Positions 61,306 to 64,000 of a stretch of 64,000 nucleotides of DNA are shown here, piece by piece (the first letter of the stretch is position 1; every line of letters starts with the position of its first letter). A program made the translations under genes and the position numbers. The notes beneath the pieces are model-generated. The model was not told the DNA's origin. It ran no database searches and saw only the letters and a list, made by a program, of their open reading frames with translations. The stretch comes from Salvia splendens (taxonomy: Eukaryota > Streptophyta > Magnoliopsida > Lamiales > Lamiaceae), in NCBI RefSeq assembly GCF_004379255.2, contig NC_056046.1, forward strand, positions 7,254,001 to 7,318,000, written 5' to 3'.

Positions 61306-64000
61306 TCATGTCACAAATGTTTTTGACTTTGAGTTCGTTTGAAGGCTAGCCTTACGAAGTTGGGGATTTTCAATGGAATATACTAGAAGGCTTCCATCTT
61401 TAGTCCCAGCTATGAAGCATTCTTCAGGGGTCACATACAGTGAATTTATTGATTTTCCAAAACCAGTATATTTCACAAGAATTTCAAGGGAGTTCATAGA
61501 GCGTACTGTAATCTGTCCCTGATCTCCAGCACAAACGAGAAAGTTACCACAACTACTCAGTTCAATGCAGCTAAGGCGGCCATTGGACTCAGCAGTTGAA
61601 ACGTGCCTCCCATTTATGGAAAAAAGATGCAAACTAAGATCATCCGCATACAGGACAATCCGGCCATGGCGAGAAGCAACAAGCTTGGACAATGGCCTGC
61701 CAGAAGGATGTCGAATAGATCTCACATATCTACCTTCTTGTATAGTATGGAAGACACAAGTTCCATCTTTTGAACCACTTATTACTAGATCAAGCTCATT
61801 ACTTGCACATATGCATGTAATGATGTCATCATGTCCACAGAGAATATGAAATGGAGTATCAGCAATGATGCAGTCTTTCCATGAAAACTCCGTCCGTGTA
61901 TTTCTAGATCTCTTTTCAGCAGATCTAACACGAAGAATTTCCCACACCATAACAGTGGTATCATAACTTCCGGTAGCAAGTATGCTTCCATCATCTGTCA
62001 CTGCAAAGTCACAAATGGTAATTCAGATATAAACAAATTTTCAAGGAAATATGAACCGATAGGATAACTGCAAAAGAGATAAGACAGAAGAAATCCACTT
62101 TTACACACAAAATATGATTTACATTGGTATTAGCCTTATATCATATTATCAAATTCTGATTAACAGCCAAGTCCAAATTCAATATAACAAGAGATCTGAA
62201 CTTACATGTAATATCTGGCTAGAATTACTAAGGTTTTAAAGAACAAGTTAAGATATAGGGATTTAACAAGCTCCCAGCCAATGCATTGTTCTCCAGTTTC
62301 CATTATTTTTAATTATTGGGTTATCAGAGAACATAAAAGTTAATATCACTTTGCCCTTAAATTTCCAGTTATGCTTGTTTCTCCACACTTTTGTCAGCCT
62401 CCCTATGCCAATATTCTGAGTTTGACCATTTAGTTGTTGCATTTCTAGTAAGCTAGACAATAAACATAGGCATCATATTACATAATATGCGGGAAAGCAT
62501 AAATTTTTTACTCATGAGGTTATTGTTTCATTTAGTCATTGATGATAAAATGAGTGAAATATACTGTATATATATCCTTTAAATGAGCAGAGAGAATGTA
62601 TTTTGACCAATATTGGTTCTACTTTATTATTACACCTATTCAGATAGATTATGGTCAAGGCTGGCATTTTCTTTGGCTGGAGTCTGACTCCATGTCTGTG
62701 TGTCCTTGTTATCTCTGGTTCAGAAGAAGTCCAGCTCCAGTAGCGCCTAGAATCTCGATGCATTAGTATTTTGGAGAGGCTTCAGCTTAAAGTTTTTCAG
62801 TTTTTTTTTTCTGAAAACTTTTCTGTAAGGTAATCAAGGTGCAGGTAAGCTGGCTAACCTGTCATCTGATACCGGCTGGTGGCTTTCGGTTCACCTGTTG
62901 GATATTTTCAATTATTTGACAGGGACATGCACTCTAATGGTTTTATTCGCATTTGTTCCAAATTTTAGAGATTTATACTTCTTCCTACTCGAGGGTTTGT
63001 CGTTCGGTTTATCTTTAGAGAATTAAGAAAGCCCGAGTCTTGAGATTTTGGTTTGTGACTTCCGTAAGCGCTAGGACTATGACATTATAATTTATAACTA
63101 ATAACTAATACAACCAATTGTAAAATGAAACTGTTATAATTTCCAGATGGTAAGACTCTTACCTGAAACACAGCTAATGACGTCTTTATGATGTCTGACA
63201 CTCTGCACCATCCTTCCATCATTAAGGGACAGGACCTGGAAACTGTTTTCCCAGTTGCCACAAGAAATGAGGAAGTTCTCAGATGGTGTTTGCAAGGTTG
63301 CAAAGCACTGTGCTCCAGGCTCAAAGTTGTCGGTCAAAGGACTTCCAATTTTACAAGGAGGGAGTACGTCCGGACCAACAGCAAAAAAGGGATCCTACAT
63401 AAAATTTTAAGTTTAAGGCAGATGCACTTATATTATACTAAATGATAAAAAAATCTTCTACATGCATTAATTAACATCACACCTGAGAACAAGAGAATGT
63501 AAAATTCCCACCAAATTGCAATTGTGTTGTCAACCAGGTTTTAACGTATATGTTGAGGCTCTGGTCCACAGAGATAATGTACGAGTCCAACACATTGATG
63601 TAAACCACAGCTGATGAAGAATTAATTGAACATGGAACAATAGAGGTTAAATTGATAGACCCAGGAGCATATCGCAGAGGATGAGCAATTGGGATTGGAG
63701 GCCCCCGCCTTGGGTGTTTCTTCTTAAAAATCTGAATGGGTGTCTGACCAAAATTAGCAATCTGGTCTTCTATGGCCGATCTTTGCAGATCATCTTCCAT
63801 GTTATCCATGTTTACAGCTCCTTCATAGGTTAAATAATAAAAAATATTTGCAGCCTGTACACCAATATCACAGATCAGGTAGAAATTCATAATCACAGGT
63901 CTTGACATAGAGTAAGCTAAAAGTATCTTACCTCAACTGCTGGTTTTCCACGCTGTTTGTAACCAAACACCAAATCAATCCAGTTGTGAAGGTTTGAACT
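61306..64000 (-). CDS. SPI: SPIRRIG-like BEACH/WD40 protein (C-terminal part, partial)
   Basis: SPIRRIG-type BEACH proteins are very large cytosolic factors in membrane traffic and mRNP regulation; Arabidopsis spi mutants have distorted trichomes. The last four exons are visible: 63932-64000 (partial), 63483-63854, 63163-63394 and 61306-62000, giving 455 residues. [36 protein letters not shown] is the end of the BEACH domain. A linker follows, then WD40 repeats (ILATGSYDTTVMVWEIL, FHILCGHDDIITCICASNELDLVISGSKDGT, IKxSxN-like IEN at the end). The tract GAQCFATLQTPSENFLISCGNWENSFQV is almost as in Arabidopsis SPI. It ends RKASLQTNSKSKTFVT. Several plant BEACH paralogues exist, so SPI versus a close paralogue is not settled. 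The N-terminal bulk lies beyond the right edge. Confidence 0.92.

Overview
This window is nuclear DNA from a flowering plant. It is AT-rich with many-exon genes, consensus GT-AG introns and plant-specific families: plastid glucose-6-phosphate isomerase, AKR2, REN1, a MORN-type PIP5K and a SPIRRIG-like BEACH protein. It also carries typical plant transposons (Stowaway-like MITEs, PIF/Harbinger, hAT, Helitron, Copia). A eudicot, perhaps an asterid, is my inference from protein and repeat style; nothing here fixes the species. Exon models were read by eye from splice sites, reading phase and family resemblance. For the complete genes the exon lengths sum to a multiple of three.

Layout, left to right. 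422-1703 (-): 5' half of NUF2, a kinetochore subunit, running off the left edge. 1704-3890: divergent intergenic region with a nested transposon stack, including a solo LTR inside a MITE. 3891-7989 (+): ARGLU1-type splicing factor, with one probable GC-AG intron. 8609-13352 (-): PIP5K with eight MORN repeats. 14141-15286: non-autonomous PIF/Harbinger element carrying a 74-bp tandem array in which each unit has a plant snRNA-type promoter signature. 16455-16957: hAT-type MITE with perfect 8-bp target duplications. 17211-19287: PIF/Harbinger transposon with an uninterrupted transposase. 20727-23981 (-): AKR2, and 24707-27163 (+): p24-delta, a divergent pair 725 bp apart. 28390-43251 (-): REN1-type RhoGAP, 23 exons, with Copia, Stowaway-like and other MITE debris in its introns. 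43252-46351: repeat-rich spacer with four 12-bp GC palindromes. 46352-47186 (-): GEM-like GRAM-domain gene whose first exon I cannot find. 47690-48716: repeat mosaic. 49766-52905: Helitron with a GC-rich, possibly captured segment. 54173-59591 (+): plastid PGI1, complete. 61306-64000 (-): C-terminal part of a SPIRRIG-like BEACH/WD40 protein, running off the right edge.

The host genes are ordinary single-copy eukaryotic genes with no operon logic. Several act in membrane traffic and polarity (PIP5K, REN1, p24-delta, BEACH protein, AKR2), but nothing suggests this is more than chance adjacency. The least expected feature is the 74-bp array at 14494-14985: six copies of the plant snRNA upstream sequence element, each 32 bp before a TATA box, with no snRNA gene recognised downstream.
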